A DNA stretch of 64,000 bases from CAZLMG01 sp964560765 (GCA_964560765.1 CAZLMG010000004.1:124001-188000); one strand, 5' to 3'; counted from the stretch's first letter, positions 29,240 through 38,801 are shown. The notes: generated by a model not told the origin, from the sequence alone. Numbers and translations: made by a program.

Positions 29240-30342
29240 AGCGACCTCCCGATCGTGCGCGATGTTTGTAGCGTTACACCCTCAGCACGTGCTCTAGCTT
29301 GCTTATCGAATTCACTTTGCAGTTCGGCGGAATTAGAAAACTTGCGCGGAAGAACATTGGCATCAAATGCCGTTTGAAACATCACCCAGTATGCCTCCAA
29401 TAGCTCGGCGCTCAATTCTTGTTCCTGAGAACGAAGGAATGCCCCAAGAAAAAAGGCTCGGGTTGCCGGCTCATCCGGTAAACTCTCGCTATGAGCTACA
29501 AGAGATTCATAGATTTGAAAGGCTTTTTTGTCCGTCCATGGAGAGCGCACTGGCTTACTTACCATCGAAATCGAAATGGGTACATGAAACGCCAGACGTC
29601 CCGCTAGCCAATCGCAAATTGCCGCTTCACCACTGAGGTATGCCCGGGAAAAGGTACCACCTTGGAATTGAGCCGCCTCAGGCAGCGACGTATTCAAGAC
29701 CTCAGCCACCAGCTGCTGAAGGCGCAAAATGGAGCCCTCCTCAAGATGAATGGTCGATGCGTCCCACGCAGCATCTACCCCGTTGACTTGCGCCGCAACC
29801 AGCGAAACCTTTTGGCCCATTGCTTGCTGCATCGCCAAACGAGTCGTCGAGCTAATCGGACTTTCTTGCGGCAGAATCTCGAGCTGTAGATTAACAGTAT
29901 GACGCTGAGTCGCTGTGATTCCTTGCATGGCATCTGCTAGGCCGCGCAAGTATAGCTTCTTTGAGCTTTCACTCGTTGCTGATTGATATCGGCCAAGAAG
30001 TGATTTCAAGACTTCGGCGGCCTCATCGACGACAGTACAGTCTACCGGAATCGTCGACTGACTTGCGTCCTTGGCTCGCACCTGAAATTTGCCGATTCCA
30101 TACAGCGCCGTATTCGTTTGCGACGTCGAGGCCACAGCCCACACCGAGTTGTCTCCTTGCACCGTCTCGAACTGACGGGACTCGGCCGCAAAAACCTGGC
30201 CCGCAAAAAATAGTGGCGACATGCAGATAGCTAGCGCAACAGTCAGACGCACATACTTTTCCAAAGCAGTAGATCTGTTGCCTACTCGACGCTCTAAATC
30301 CTCGAGTGGAGGAGTGATTTCAATTGGCTCAAGAGCGAACAT
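29236..30342 (-). CDS. Membrane-anchored or exported protein of unknown function
   Basis: 368 aa from ATG 30342 with AGGA upstream; the open frame further up contains the hairpin and is not protein-like. About 30 charged residues (EPIEITPPLEDLERRVG) precede one hydrophobic segment (LTVALAICMSPLFFAGQVFA), so it is a long signal peptide or an N-in anchor. The periplasmic part is mostly helical. No family recognised. ATGA overlap with the following gene. Confidence 0.68.
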   Translation of the reverse strand: MFALEPIEITPPLEDLERRVGNRSTALEKYVRLTVALAICMSPLFFAGQVFAAESRQFETVQGDNSVWAVASTSQTNTALYGIGKFQVRAKDASQSTIPVDCTVVDEAAEVLKSLLGRYQSATSESSKKLYLRGLADAMQGITATQRHTVNLQLEILPQESPISSTTRLAMQQAMGQKVSLVAAQVNGVDAAWDASTIHLEEGSILRLQQLVAEVLNTSLPEAAQFQGGTFSRAYLSGEAAICDWLAGRLAFHVPISISMVSKPVRSPWTDKKAFQIYESLVAHSESLPDEPATRAFFLGAFLRSQEQELSAELLEAYWVMFQTAFDANVLPRKFSNSAELQSEFDKQARARAEGVTLQTSRTIGRSL

Positions 30343-30365
30343 AATCCTAGTCCTTTCCATGAGGG

Positions 30366-30385
30366 GGCGGGCCATCCGGCCCGCC
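30366..30385 (-). terminator. Strong hairpin between two operon genes
   Basis: GGCGGGCC-ATCC-GGCCCGCC, a perfect 8-bp GC stem with a four-base loop, sits 6 bases after the stop of the 30392-32044 gene and just before the RBS of the next. No T-run follows on either strand, so partial termination or mRNA end protection is more likely than full termination. Confidence 0.55.
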
Positions 30386-30391
30386 GTTAAG

Positions 30392-32044
30392 TTATTCAAC
30401 AGCGAAAACGACGCCACCAAGTTCCCAAACGGGGGTGGTTGAATCCCAAGTTTCCTTGGACGACATGTCATGGGTTTCTTTGAATTCGGCCACCGCACTC
30501 TTGCTGCCAAAAATGGAGTCTAAACCCTTGAGGATGAATCCACCGACAGCACAATAAACGTTGGCAGCGCACGCTGGATTTCCAAGCATGTCCGAACCGA
30601 TTTGCCCAGCGCCGGATTGCGGCGGAGGAGTCAAACCAGGCTTGTTCGGATCACCGTTCGGCGAAGCGATGCCCATCTGCGATACAACGCGCGTAATCAA
30701 TCGCTCACGGACCTGCTCGCGAACCTTACCTTCGTCTTTTATTTGCCCACCCTCATCAATCAGCTTAAATGAAAAGTGTTCATCTAGTTTTGTGCTACGT
30801 TTCAGGGAATTATAGGTCTTTGTACTAAAGAATCCGTTCTTGCTCGAACTCTTGCGCATTTCTTCATAGACCTTGAAGAGGTTAAACGAAGCTTCGACGT
30901 GCAAGTTGTTGAAGGTTTGGTAGTCGTAGGTTATTGCGAACTGGGAGCCGTGGAACGTATTTCCATTCTGCTTGATAGAACAAGCGCCGGCAACGGATAG
31001 TGCCACATCGCTTACTAATTCCGTTGTTGACGCCAACGACAGGTCGGTACCGGTGTTACCGAAAGGCAAATGGGATTTGCCGTTGACTTGGTAACCCAGC
31101 AGCGCCGGAATTGATTGCCGATAGGAGTCTTCCGACATCGCGCCCGTATCAACACCAACATACACTCGCGCATTGCGAATTCTGATTGGTTGAAACTTCT
31201 TGCCCGGGTTTTCAGATTGCAGCTTGGCAATGGCTTCATTCCAACCGCCGCGATAGCTAATTCGGGCCGTACCACCGCCAACTTTGGCAAAGGATTCCAG
31301 CGTCTTTTGCATCTCCCCGACTTGTTCGTTCAATTTTCCTCGAACGGTCTCCATGCTCCGGAAGACGTCCTCCTCGGCTTGTTCGAATACTTTGGTGTTC
31401 GCCTGTGCTTCTCGACATCGGTGAACGGCCACGTTGCTGGACATTGCATTCAACTCTTTGCTCAAAGCCTGCTTTTCAGACTCAAGTTTCTCGATTTGCT
31501 GTTGCAACGTTTCGACGCATTCAAGCTCCTGACATTTACTCAGATCGCCGTACGCCGTTTGCCAGGCACCATCGATCTCTTTCAGGCGACTATTGATGTA
31601 AGCCATGCGCGTGAGGGTTGATACCGAGTCGGGGATTTGACTGCAAGCTTCTGCCTCAACCAGCTTGGTCTTCTGCGTCAAGGCAATGGCATCCTTAAGC
31701 TTCACTTCGATATCCTCGTATTGCCGATTCAAACGACCGACCGTTCGGCGCATCGCACTTTGCTCTTTCATGGTCTCCGTGAAGTCATCGCATTGTTGCG
31801 CTGAAGCGCTGAGCGCAACCTGCTTTGTCTCCACGACGCCGCGCTGGGGCGGCAGGACGTAATAGACATCACACGACTTGGAGCCAAGCACCATGGCCGA
31901 GGTGCTGTTACGAATGGATGGACAGTTGTGGTACGGAGTCGGTAGGTCGGTACCTGCCGATAGCTCCGTATTTGCTCCGTCCTCAAGGGAGCAAGCCGAT
32001 ACCGCAAGCAGCACCGACAGGATGGAAAATCGCTTCAACTTCAT
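30392..32044 (-). CDS. Large coiled-coil lipoprotein, YYxPPxxG family member
   Basis: 550 aa. Lipobox AVSAC (cysteine 18). After a short linker comes CDVYYVLPPQRGVV, then a long predicted coiled coil (about 85-235, for example LQQQIEKLESEKQALSKEL). A beta-rich domain has cysteine ACSIKQ and FAITYDYQTFNNLHVEASF, and the tail is hydrophobic with glycine. The same layout is seen in the gene at 32275-33678 and, with less coiled coil, in those at 37420 and 38802, so these look like paralogues. Role unknown; surface assembly or adhesion is a guess. First gene behind a sigma-54-like promoter. Confidence 0.72.
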   Translation of the reverse strand: MKLKRFSILSVLLAVSACSLEDGANTELSAGTDLPTPYHNCPSIRNSTSAMVLGSKSCDVYYVLPPQRGVVETKQVALSASAQQCDDFTETMKEQSAMRRTVGRLNRQYEDIEVKLKDAIALTQKTKLVEAEACSQIPDSVSTLTRMAYINSRLKEIDGAWQTAYGDLSKCQELECVETLQQQIEKLESEKQALSKELNAMSSNVAVHRCREAQANTKVFEQAEEDVFRSMETVRGKLNEQVGEMQKTLESFAKVGGGTARISYRGGWNEAIAKLQSENPGKKFQPIRIRNARVYVGVDTGAMSEDSYRQSIPALLGYQVNGKSHLPFGNTGTDLSLASTTELVSDVALSVAGACSIKQNGNTFHGSQFAITYDYQTFNNLHVEASFNLFKVYEEMRKSSSKNGFFSTKTYNSLKRSTKLDEHFSFKLIDEGGQIKDEGKVREQVRERLITRVVSQMGIASPNGDPNKPGLTPPPQSGAGQIGSDMLGNPACAANVYCAVGGFILKGLDSIFGSKSAVAEFKETHDMSSKETWDSTTPVWELGGVVFAVE

Positions 32045-32137
32045 AACTAGGTCTCCTCAATAATTTGGAACTTGATGATGCGCCCAGTCACGGCACCACA
32101 CGGGTCTGTGTGGGTGCCCGACGCATCGACAGGCTTA

Positions 32138-32153
32138 CGCAACCACCGTACCA
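32138..32153 (-). promoter_or_regulatory. Predicted sigma-54 promoter
   Basis: On the minus strand TGGTACGGTGGTTGCG matches TGGCACG-N4-TTGC with one mismatch and exact GG-N10-GC spacing. Predicted start near 32127, giving an 83-base leader before the gene starting at 32044. It lies in a 230-base intergenic region that otherwise shows no feature. Confidence 0.62.
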
Positions 32154-32274
32154 ACGCATTTCACTGTAATTTTGGATGGTTAATAACTCTTTCCAGCAGT
32201 ATCTCGGCCTGATTTGGGCATTCTGTCCGGAATCGGGCAAGGCTAGAGCTGCCGTGCCCCATGTAACGAGGGAC

Positions 32275-33678
32275 CTATTGAAAGAGAATTGTGCTGACAC
32301 GCACACTGGGTTGGTCCGCGTTGCTTTCGTGCCAGCTCACAAGCCCTGCCGGTAGCGCGCTGATGCGGGTGATCGCATCGTCACGCAATCTCCAAGCGTG
32401 TATTCTGCATGAGTCTGGGCTGGCTAGACAAACAGATGAGCGCTGCAAACTTTGCATATACAAGGAGCGCTCGCCATTATCTCGCCGCGTGAGTTCGGCC
32501 CCATCGAAAGCACCCGCAAGCTGCGTAAGTACCCGATGCAAAATTCGAAAGCGGACTTGTTGCAACCGCTCGCGATCACCCCCCAGTGTGGTGTCGGGCT
32601 GAACAATGGAAATTCCATCTAATTCTGTGGCGGCGAGTTGCCAGAGCGATAGAGTGGTAATCACTCCAGATGTGCTCTGGTCCTGGATGATTGCGGCCAC
32701 CTGTGCTGGCCAATAGGATACCTCTAAGTTGCGACTCACTAATGGCGAATAGTCCTCATAGGAAAACGTCGCCGATGCCGCAATCGTTCGCGCTGCTTCT
32801 TGCTGCAATGGACATACACTGGCCAAAGCTAGTGGAATCGATAGCACTCCCTCATTCGCACTGATATCCGACGCCGCCAAGTGATACAACGGCAATCCAG
32901 CTGCTTGCATCGGCTGAAGTCCAGCCACGCTAACATCCATGCTAAGTGCGTGAATGGGCAGTTTTTCCAGCCGGAATCCATCAAACCCTGGGCGTCTACG
33001 CAACTCCGCAATCAGCGTCTCCCATTCCCAATCAATGCTGACCTCTGCATGGGCGCCAACCTTTTCCTGCTGCTGAGCAAGTAGCTCCAGTCGCTCTGCA
33101 CGCCATGAATGCATTTTACGTGCATTCTGCTCCATCCCTAGAACGGCTAGATCGAACTGCTCCTGAAGCTTTGCTTTGCGCATGGTCAACTTATGGCACT
33201 GGCGCGCTGCATATTCACGATCGGCAGGACGATCTGACCTTGGCCCCGTCAACCAGCAGGTCTCGCCAACTGCCGTGCGCAAGTAATCCAAAGCCCCCCA
33301 CCTCTCCTCCAGCAAGTAACTTTGCCTCATGAAGTGGTTCTGCGCCTGATATATCGATTTGTCGAGGGCCTCCGCCGCTCGCGAGTGGCTAGACAATTCC
33401 CGGCACATTCTTTGTGCAGAGTTCTCGAACTTAAACTGGTTAATCATTAGCCTCCCCTCGGGCGGGGGTCCTACATACAGGCGCCAGCAGTCTCTGCGAT
33501 CGGGTACCAATATCACACCAGGCGGTACATCCCATGGTGAGTCCGGGCAAGCCGTGTCCAGTGATGGCTGCGCATCACTGGTTTCTGCGTCAGTAACAGA
33601 CGAAGGACTATCAGGATCTTTTGCACACGAGCATAACCCTATCATCCAAAACAGAAACACTGCGCGAAATGTCGTCAT
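32275..33678 (-). CDS. Lipoprotein, paralogue of the 30392-32044 product
   Basis: 467 aa. Lipobox LCSCA near residue 18. An Asp/Ser-rich linker is followed by CWRLYVGPPPEGRLM, matching the paralogue's CDVYYVLPPQRG position. Then a helical region (about 90-215) and a beta-rich domain with ASVCPLQQ and ATFSYEDYSPLVSRNLEVSYW, aligned in order with the paralogue. It follows the MACPF-like gene after two bases, so it is in that operon. No family recognised. Confidence 0.7.
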   Translation of the reverse strand: MTTFRAVFLFWMIGLCSCAKDPDSPSSVTDAETSDAQPSLDTACPDSPWDVPPGVILVPDRRDCWRLYVGPPPEGRLMINQFKFENSAQRMCRELSSHSRAAEALDKSIYQAQNHFMRQSYLLEERWGALDYLRTAVGETCWLTGPRSDRPADREYAARQCHKLTMRKAKLQEQFDLAVLGMEQNARKMHSWRAERLELLAQQQEKVGAHAEVSIDWEWETLIAELRRRPGFDGFRLEKLPIHALSMDVSVAGLQPMQAAGLPLYHLAASDISANEGVLSIPLALASVCPLQQEAARTIAASATFSYEDYSPLVSRNLEVSYWPAQVAAIIQDQSTSGVITTLSLWQLAATELDGISIVQPDTTLGGDRERLQQVRFRILHRVLTQLAGAFDGAELTRRDNGERSLYMQSLQRSSVCLASPDSCRIHAWRLRDDAITRISALPAGLVSWHESNADQPSVRVSTILFQ

Positions 33679-33680
33679 AA

Positions 33681-34865
33681 TTAGTACCGCTGTGGAGGTG
33701 AATATGATGGCAACTCTGGCAGCTGCTGTATGCTTTCGTCACAGCTTTTAGGCGTCTGCATACAACTTCTGCCATGCCGACCAATTTCGTTCAATTGGCG
33801 TCGAAGCTCATCCCGAATCTTGCGATAATATGGAAACGCCAATTCAGTGGTGGTACCGGGCTTGATTGCAGAAAACTGCTCTTGATTCCTTTCCAACATG
33901 TAGTCAAGGTCCCAGATCAAGTGCTGACGAACTCGAAGTTCCTTGGCCAAGTAGTCAAGACTTGCAGCGTAATCGTTCAAGCCATAGCTGTCCGTGATCA
34001 CTCGCAGCGGTGCGAGCGACTGATCGAGCTCAACATAGGATCGCAGCACGACGCTAGACTTGTTGCCCCCGGTCAGGCGGATATCCTTGGCAAACTCTTG
34101 AGCAAACTTCCGCCAGTCATTGAGCTTAAGCGGGAGTTCCAGACTCAAACTGGCACCATCAACATGCGGAATGGGGGTCTTCATTCGATCGCGCAGCAAA
34201 TCGTCTAAATTTGCATCCGTCTCTGTTAGAAGATTCGACAACGTTTCGCGCAGCTGCCGCTGATCATCGGCGCCTTTGGTCTCGATTTTGATGATCGCGA
34301 TCATCTCCCCACCGCTTTGCGTCGAATGAATGTAGCGGTCGCCGCATACCGTTGCCAAGCGATCCCATTGCTGGTTGTCGATCCAAGTACGAGCCTGAGA
34401 CGTCCATTGATAGCTTTGTAGAGCGTCGTTACCCGTAACGATTCGCGCGCTGGTGGCCAAATACAACGAGTATTGATCGAATGGATAAGACTCCAGATCA
34501 GAAGTTCGCTTTCCCACAGCACTGCCATTAAATTTCTTGAAGAGCTCGGCGCTGGAGACACGTGAAAACACATCACGCAGGTAGGCACGATCGTCGATAA
34601 GCTCTAGTTTACGAATCGTAATCATACTCTGATCGTCATCGCTGGCACTGGCGGTTAGGTTACCGGTAGTAACTACTGACTCCATGCATGGAAGCTTTGT
34701 CTGATCCGTAATTGACGAGTATCCTGTGCCGATGCTCGCTTGCCGAATCTGACTGACGGGTCGTTCCCAATCTGATTCTGCAAATTTTGAAGATGATTCA
34801 GTCCAACCGCATGCCCCCGCCAAACTGATCAAGAAAATTCCTGGTAAGATTGACCGCATAATCAT
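33681..34865 (-). CDS. Lipoprotein with MACPF-like motif
   Basis: 394 aa from ATG 34865 (GGAAGG seven bases upstream; ATGA overlap with the previous stop). Lipobox LAGAC (cysteine 19). YSLYLATSARIVTGNDAL, a helix, then VCGDRYIHSTQSGGEMIAII (174-193) resemble the core MACPF/cholesterol-dependent-cytolysin pattern in which an F/Y-G-T-H-Y-like strand is followed by GGxL. If so it could form membrane pores, but the YGTHY core is replaced by CGDRY and no search could be run. A clustered region ending RSCMQTPKSCDE is cysteine-paired. Confidence 0.5.
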   Translation of the reverse strand: MIMRSILPGIFLISLAGACGWTESSSKFAESDWERPVSQIRQASIGTGYSSITDQTKLPCMESVVTTGNLTASASDDDQSMITIRKLELIDDRAYLRDVFSRVSSAELFKKFNGSAVGKRTSDLESYPFDQYSLYLATSARIVTGNDALQSYQWTSQARTWIDNQQWDRLATVCGDRYIHSTQSGGEMIAIIKIETKGADDQRQLRETLSNLLTETDANLDDLLRDRMKTPIPHVDGASLSLELPLKLNDWRKFAQEFAKDIRLTGGNKSSVVLRSYVELDQSLAPLRVITDSYGLNDYAASLDYLAKELRVRQHLIWDLDYMLERNQEQFSAIKPGTTTELAFPYYRKIRDELRRQLNEIGRHGRSCMQTPKSCDESIQQLPELPSYSPPQRY

Positions 34866-37123
34866 AGCTCGACCTTCCAAATGATAATGTCTTTTTGTTC
34901 CCCTACACCGCCATTGGCTGCGACAAAGATCTCACCATCCGGGCTCGTTCCCAACACCGCCTGCTCGAGGTCGAAATCGCTGCGAATATCCAAGATTTGC
35001 ATTACTTGAAATTGTTCCGACCAGCGCGCAACACTTATCGTTCTCGGCCCAGCGCGTCCCGTTGCTCGGTCACCCAACGTGGTCGAAGCTATGATCCACT
35101 GACCTTTAGGAGCGGGCGCAATCGCGGTCACCAAGTCATCCAATCGACTACCAAAAAGCGAAAACGTCTGACGAGTTCCATCGCGGTTCAACACCAGGAG
35201 CAATCCATCATGGGAATTTCCAACGGTGCGACCAAATTCACCACCAAGAGTTGCACCGCCGATTAGTATTCTCTCCTGACTGGCCACCATAGCGTAGGGA
35301 ATATCTTTGTGATGTCCACCATACTGCTCAGTCCAAGTCACGGCTCCTGATGCTGTTAACTGACTCAGGAAAGTTCCGCCAGCAGATCGGCTGCCAGAAA
35401 GAGGGATAGTCGCAGCGGTCGCACCCAGGACCAGAATCTCCTCGCCAACAACTGCCAGGGACTTCACGCGATCATGGGCACTCGTCCCCCATTGCTGCGA
35501 CCATAGCTCCCTGCCAACCGCGTCAACTTGGATCACAACTGCATCGTTAAATCCCCGGCCGCTATGTTCTCCATAGGCAAGCGCTGTGGTCGCCGCCAAC
35601 ACAATTCGCCCGCGTTCATCCATCTTCATATCTGCAAGATCGAGGTCATTTTTGCCGAAGAATTGCCGGCGCCATAGCTCATCGCCTGTCGCCGATAACT
35701 TTGCTAGAAAGATGCTGCGAAATCCTATCGATAAGCGCTCGTCCCATGTGCCGGTGGTATTTCCAGCAACAAATATTTCACCCTCGGGGCTTAGCTGCAT
35801 GGCGACGATTTCATCAAATGCCTCACTTCCCCATACTTTTTTCCAAAGAACTTCGCCTGCGTGGTTCATCTTTATCAGCAGGGCATCATATCGCGATTGA
35901 CCTGCCACGTTGACGAGATTGCGTCCCAGAATCCACAAGAAGCCCTGACGATCAACATGCATGTTGCGGACCCGCGCATCCGAACCCAGTGCCAGAGTTG
36001 ATTTCCATGCAGGTACGATGATCGGCGAAAACTTCTTCACATCCCATGGAGGCAAGTGAAAACTGAACTCATTCTCTGTCGGAAACTTGCATGCCAAGGC
36101 GTCACTGAGCTGGCAGCCACTCTCAGCCTTCGTAATCGCTTCTCGCAACTTAGTTGCAAATTCTGCGATGTATGCCAGGTATTGCTCGAGAGTCATGCTC
36201 CCCTGCAGCCCTGGAATTGGAAACCTTGTCGGTAGCTCCTGGGCACGCGCACGCACGATGCTCAGCGTGCGCTCCATAAGATCCAGCTTTGCTCGCCGCT
36301 CAATTAACTGGCGCGCTGTTGGCGATCTGCTGAGAAATTTCTGATTTTCCAGTGGGAAGACATCTGTATACGATGTCAATTCAGCATCTAGCACCACAGG
36401 TTGGCCCGAGAGGTTGGACGCCAAGTCCTGCAGTCGATCCAAGTTCACGTCCTCTTCCGGCACCGGTCCTGCGCTATGGTAGGTTCGCCATTGATGTGGG
36501 CGCAGCCGCAAAATTTTCCGGAGGTGCTCTGGATCAGCTCCAAACTGACGGATATGCGCTGCCTCCAAGGCCGAATTGGCCTCGATGCGCACAGTTGCAA
36601 TCAATGCCTTACCCACATATGTCGCGCTGACGAAGGAATCGCCGCATCGCGCCGAATTTAGGCCTCTTGATGCAAAAATGTTTGGCTCGATCAGTCGAGG
36701 TTGCCTCAGATGCAAACCAGGCTGGCTGTGCATTGCCTTGAGCACAATCGTGACGGACATGTCATCTAGAGGTGTTTCTTTTAGGAATTGTTGTAGCGGA
36801 GTGATCGTATCCGCCATCGAAATCGGGCGACTTAGCGCCGGCAGCGCGTACTCAAATAGCTGTTCATAGGTATTGACCGCCTGCCAAGCAGCTTGTGGAG
36901 GGTTTGAGTTCTGCGGCTCGGCCGGCGCGACGAAACCAACGACGCAAGGATCCCCGAAGCTAAGGTCGAAGGCTGTGGCGCCGCGCCCCAGTAATTCCGA
37001 ACCTATCGACGCTAGCTGGCCCGCGGTCTCCGCGCGCTGGCACCCGATCATGGTAGTCAATATCAAACCGGAAACCACATACCAGGGACTTCTTTCCATA
37101 CCGAATTGCTTGATAACGCGCAT
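34862..37123 (-). CDS. Lipoprotein: MACPF-like motif plus SBBP-type beta-propeller
   Basis: 753 aa from ATG 37123 (GAGGAG upstream). Lipobox MIGC (cysteine 28). Residues about 80-200 repeat the pattern of the next gene product: MSVTIVLKAM strand, helix, CGDSFVSATYVGKALIATV (160-178). A helical linker follows. The C-terminal ~350 residues are SBBP-like propeller repeats (GFLWILGRN, GEIFVAGNT, GRIVLAATT, EILVLGATA, GEIFVAANG, each followed by an aromatic/Lys strand). The propeller would bind a target and the N-terminal domain act on membranes (inference). First gene of an operon behind a near-perfect sigma-54 site. Confidence 0.58.
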   Translation of the reverse strand: MRVIKQFGMERSPWYVVSGLILTTMIGCQRAETAGQLASIGSELLGRGATAFDLSFGDPCVVGFVAPAEPQNSNPPQAAWQAVNTYEQLFEYALPALSRPISMADTITPLQQFLKETPLDDMSVTIVLKAMHSQPGLHLRQPRLIEPNIFASRGLNSARCGDSFVSATYVGKALIATVRIEANSALEAAHIRQFGADPEHLRKILRLRPHQWRTYHSAGPVPEEDVNLDRLQDLASNLSGQPVVLDAELTSYTDVFPLENQKFLSRSPTARQLIERRAKLDLMERTLSIVRARAQELPTRFPIPGLQGSMTLEQYLAYIAEFATKLREAITKAESGCQLSDALACKFPTENEFSFHLPPWDVKKFSPIIVPAWKSTLALGSDARVRNMHVDRQGFLWILGRNLVNVAGQSRYDALLIKMNHAGEVLWKKVWGSEAFDEIVAMQLSPEGEIFVAGNTTGTWDERLSIGFRSIFLAKLSATGDELWRRQFFGKNDLDLADMKMDERGRIVLAATTALAYGEHSGRGFNDAVVIQVDAVGRELWSQQWGTSAHDRVKSLAVVGEEILVLGATAATIPLSGSRSAGGTFLSQLTASGAVTWTEQYGGHHKDIPYAMVASQERILIGGATLGGEFGRTVGNSHDGLLLVLNRDGTRQTFSLFGSRLDDLVTAIAPAPKGQWIIASTTLGDRATGRAGPRTISVARWSEQFQVMQILDIRSDFDLEQAVLGTSPDGEIFVAANGGVGEQKDIIIWKVEL

Positions 37124-37164
37124 CACCTTGACTCCTCGCGGGCGACGATGCCCCAGCCCGCTAT

Positions 37165-37180
37165 GGCAACGAGCGTGCCA
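37165..37180 (-). promoter_or_regulatory. Predicted sigma-54 promoter, best match in the window
   Basis: Minus strand TGGCACGCTCGTTGCC matches all eleven fixed positions of TGGCACG-N4-TTGC. Predicted start near 37154, about 30 bases before the ATG at 37123. It is the leftward promoter of the divergent region 37124-37419. Confidence 0.78.
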
Positions 37181-37348
37181 GCTTGTACCGCAACATGAGC
37201 GGAACTTTCCTAACACTTTCAGGGACTGCCAGAAGGGCGCGACATGCGCTTCGTCCGAGTCACGGCCACTTGTCCCGGAGCGGACCACACGTGTGCCCCA
37301 GGCACGAGCAGTCCCCATGAAAAGACTGGCCTTTTCTGGTCGACCTAT

Positions 37349-37364
37349 TGGCCTTGGCTTTGCT
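37349..37364 (+). promoter_or_regulatory. Predicted sigma-54 promoter
   Basis: TGGCCTTGGCTTTGCT has TGGC at -24 and TTGCT at -12 with correct spacing (8 of 11 fixed positions). Predicted start near 37376, 44 bases before ATG 37420. It faces away from the stronger site at 37165. Confidence 0.55.
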
Positions 37365-37419
37365 CTAGGATTGCACGCGCTAATGTTGGCGCTAAACAAA
37401 TGAACTCGAGGAGTGTTGT

Positions 37420-38736
37420 ATGAAATCGTCAGGAAAACTCGCCGCCCTGTTGCCGTTGGCGATTTGGGCCGCGAGCTGTTCAAAGGTAGAGGTCGCAGGA
37501 TCGGAAACGCAAGAGATCGTTGCACCAAGTGAAGGGCTGCCGCTGCCCAGCACGATATCGGCAGCGAGCAATGAGCGATTTGATCTGTATCTGGATTCCA
37601 ACCTGAATAACAAATTGATCTATTACATTCCTAGGCATGGTCGTATCGCTGTGGATTCACCAGAAGCCCGGGATCCCATTCCTCGTTTGAGTGCTTTTGC
37701 GCGCACCATCAGCGACGGCCTATTTCAAGGTCAAGAGATGGTAAACCTCGGCGGCAAGATGGTTTCTTCTGCTTCCATTCATGAATTAAATCAATTGGAG
37801 AGGGAAGTAAAGGCTGCCGGCTACACGATGCAACCAGCGCCCATAACTTCGACAAAGACTGACATCATCTTAGGAACTCGCTTCCTGACCGACGACCAAC
37901 GCCTCGACGTGAAGTGCGAGCGAACACAAAAGGCCATCTCACTCGATGGCCAGCCCATTATGGCTAACGAATGCTTTGTGCGTAGCCAAGAAGGCGGCCC
38001 TTATGACCTCAATACAGAAGTTGTCTATGCTGGCGATGCGCTGCGCGTCAGTGACGGTCGCCGCTTACCAAGCATCCCATTCAGTGTTCAACTTGTGCCC
38101 GGCATGACGCCTATCATTGAGGGATTACTTGAAAACGGAGGAAACTGGGATTCCATTATCCAGGCACGTTTGAACTATAAAATCTCTGCCCAACGCTTGA
38201 CACATCGCGCTCGCTTGGAAGTCGAATGGTCGAAATTCTATGAAGCCTCAGCCAAATTTCAGGCCTATCACGATGGCGCTTGCCGCGATATCGAAGTAAA
38301 AGAGTTTTTGTCCGAGCAAGTCACTTGCAAGAAAAAGCATGGTGAGCCCCTGCCCTCTGATGGGTGTCCGGTTAAAATTACCTGGTACGACGGTACCGGC
38401 CAAGTTCGCAGCAATGATGCCACGAACCCCGAGTTTCTCGCTGCTGTCGAAGCTGCAAAGAAGGAGCTCGAAGGCGAAGTCTTTAAACGCGTAGCTTACA
38501 TCAACCCAGACACGGACAAAGTCGATAATAGTGTCACAGCACAATATGTTTTGCGCACGAATCATCGCCGCGTCCTCGACTCCGGTAAGCTCGTTCGCGA
38601 CGTGTACTTCAATCCAGGTGCCGAGACGATCAATGCCGAAACGAATATGACCATCTCTTGCGTCAAGGGTAACCTGCGCGGCAAGGCAGAATGGAACATG
38701 GAGTCAGAGGCCTGCCGCATGTTAATTGGGCAATAA
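37420..38736 (+). CDS. Lipoprotein, YYxPxxGR family
   Basis: 438 aa. RBS GAGGAG; lipobox ASCS with cysteine near residue 20. The segment KLIYYIPRHGRIAVDS, the following ISDG and AGYTMQPAPIT parallel LLVPRYGRLIPAQ, INGG and YGFSIKPTNIL in the next gene, so the two are tandem paralogues. A later segment (ISAQRLTHRARLEVEWSKFYE) aligns in order with the 30392-32044 product. Several cysteines (VKCERT, NECFV, GACRD, VTCKKK, DGCPV) may form disulfides. Function unknown. Confidence 0.7.
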   Translation: MKSSGKLAALLPLAIWAASCSKVEVAGSETQEIVAPSEGLPLPSTISAASNERFDLYLDSNLNNKLIYYIPRHGRIAVDSPEARDPIPRLSAFARTISDGLFQGQEMVNLGGKMVSSASIHELNQLEREVKAAGYTMQPAPITSTKTDIILGTRFLTDDQRLDVKCERTQKAISLDGQPIMANECFVRSQEGGPYDLNTEVVYAGDALRVSDGRRLPSIPFSVQLVPGMTPIIEGLLENGGNWDSIIQARLNYKISAQRLTHRARLEVEWSKFYEASAKFQAYHDGACRDIEVKEFLSEQVTCKKKHGEPLPSDGCPVKITWYDGTGQVRSNDATNPEFLAAVEAAKKELEGEVFKRVAYINPDTDKVDNSVTAQYVLRTNHRRVLDSGKLVRDVYFNPGAETINAETNMTISCVKGNLRGKAEWNMESEACRMLIGQ

Positions 38737-38748
38737 CACAAACACTTT

Positions 38749-38771
38749 CCGCGCCCAGCCAACGGGCGCGG
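38749..38771 (+). terminator. Hairpin between tandem paralogues
   Basis: CCGCGCCC-N7-GGGCGCGG, a perfect 8-bp GC stem followed by CTTTGCC, 12 bases after the stop. It could give partial termination or 3'-end stability between the two lipoprotein genes. Confidence 0.6.
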
Positions 38772-38801
38772 CTTTGCCTCTAAATTGATCGGAGAGTTCT
38801 T

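Noticed and set aside
37124..37528. Extension of the propeller lipoprotein frame upstream of 37123
   Set aside because: It would cover the divergent promoters and hide the lipoprotein signal; GAGGAG precedes ATG 37123.
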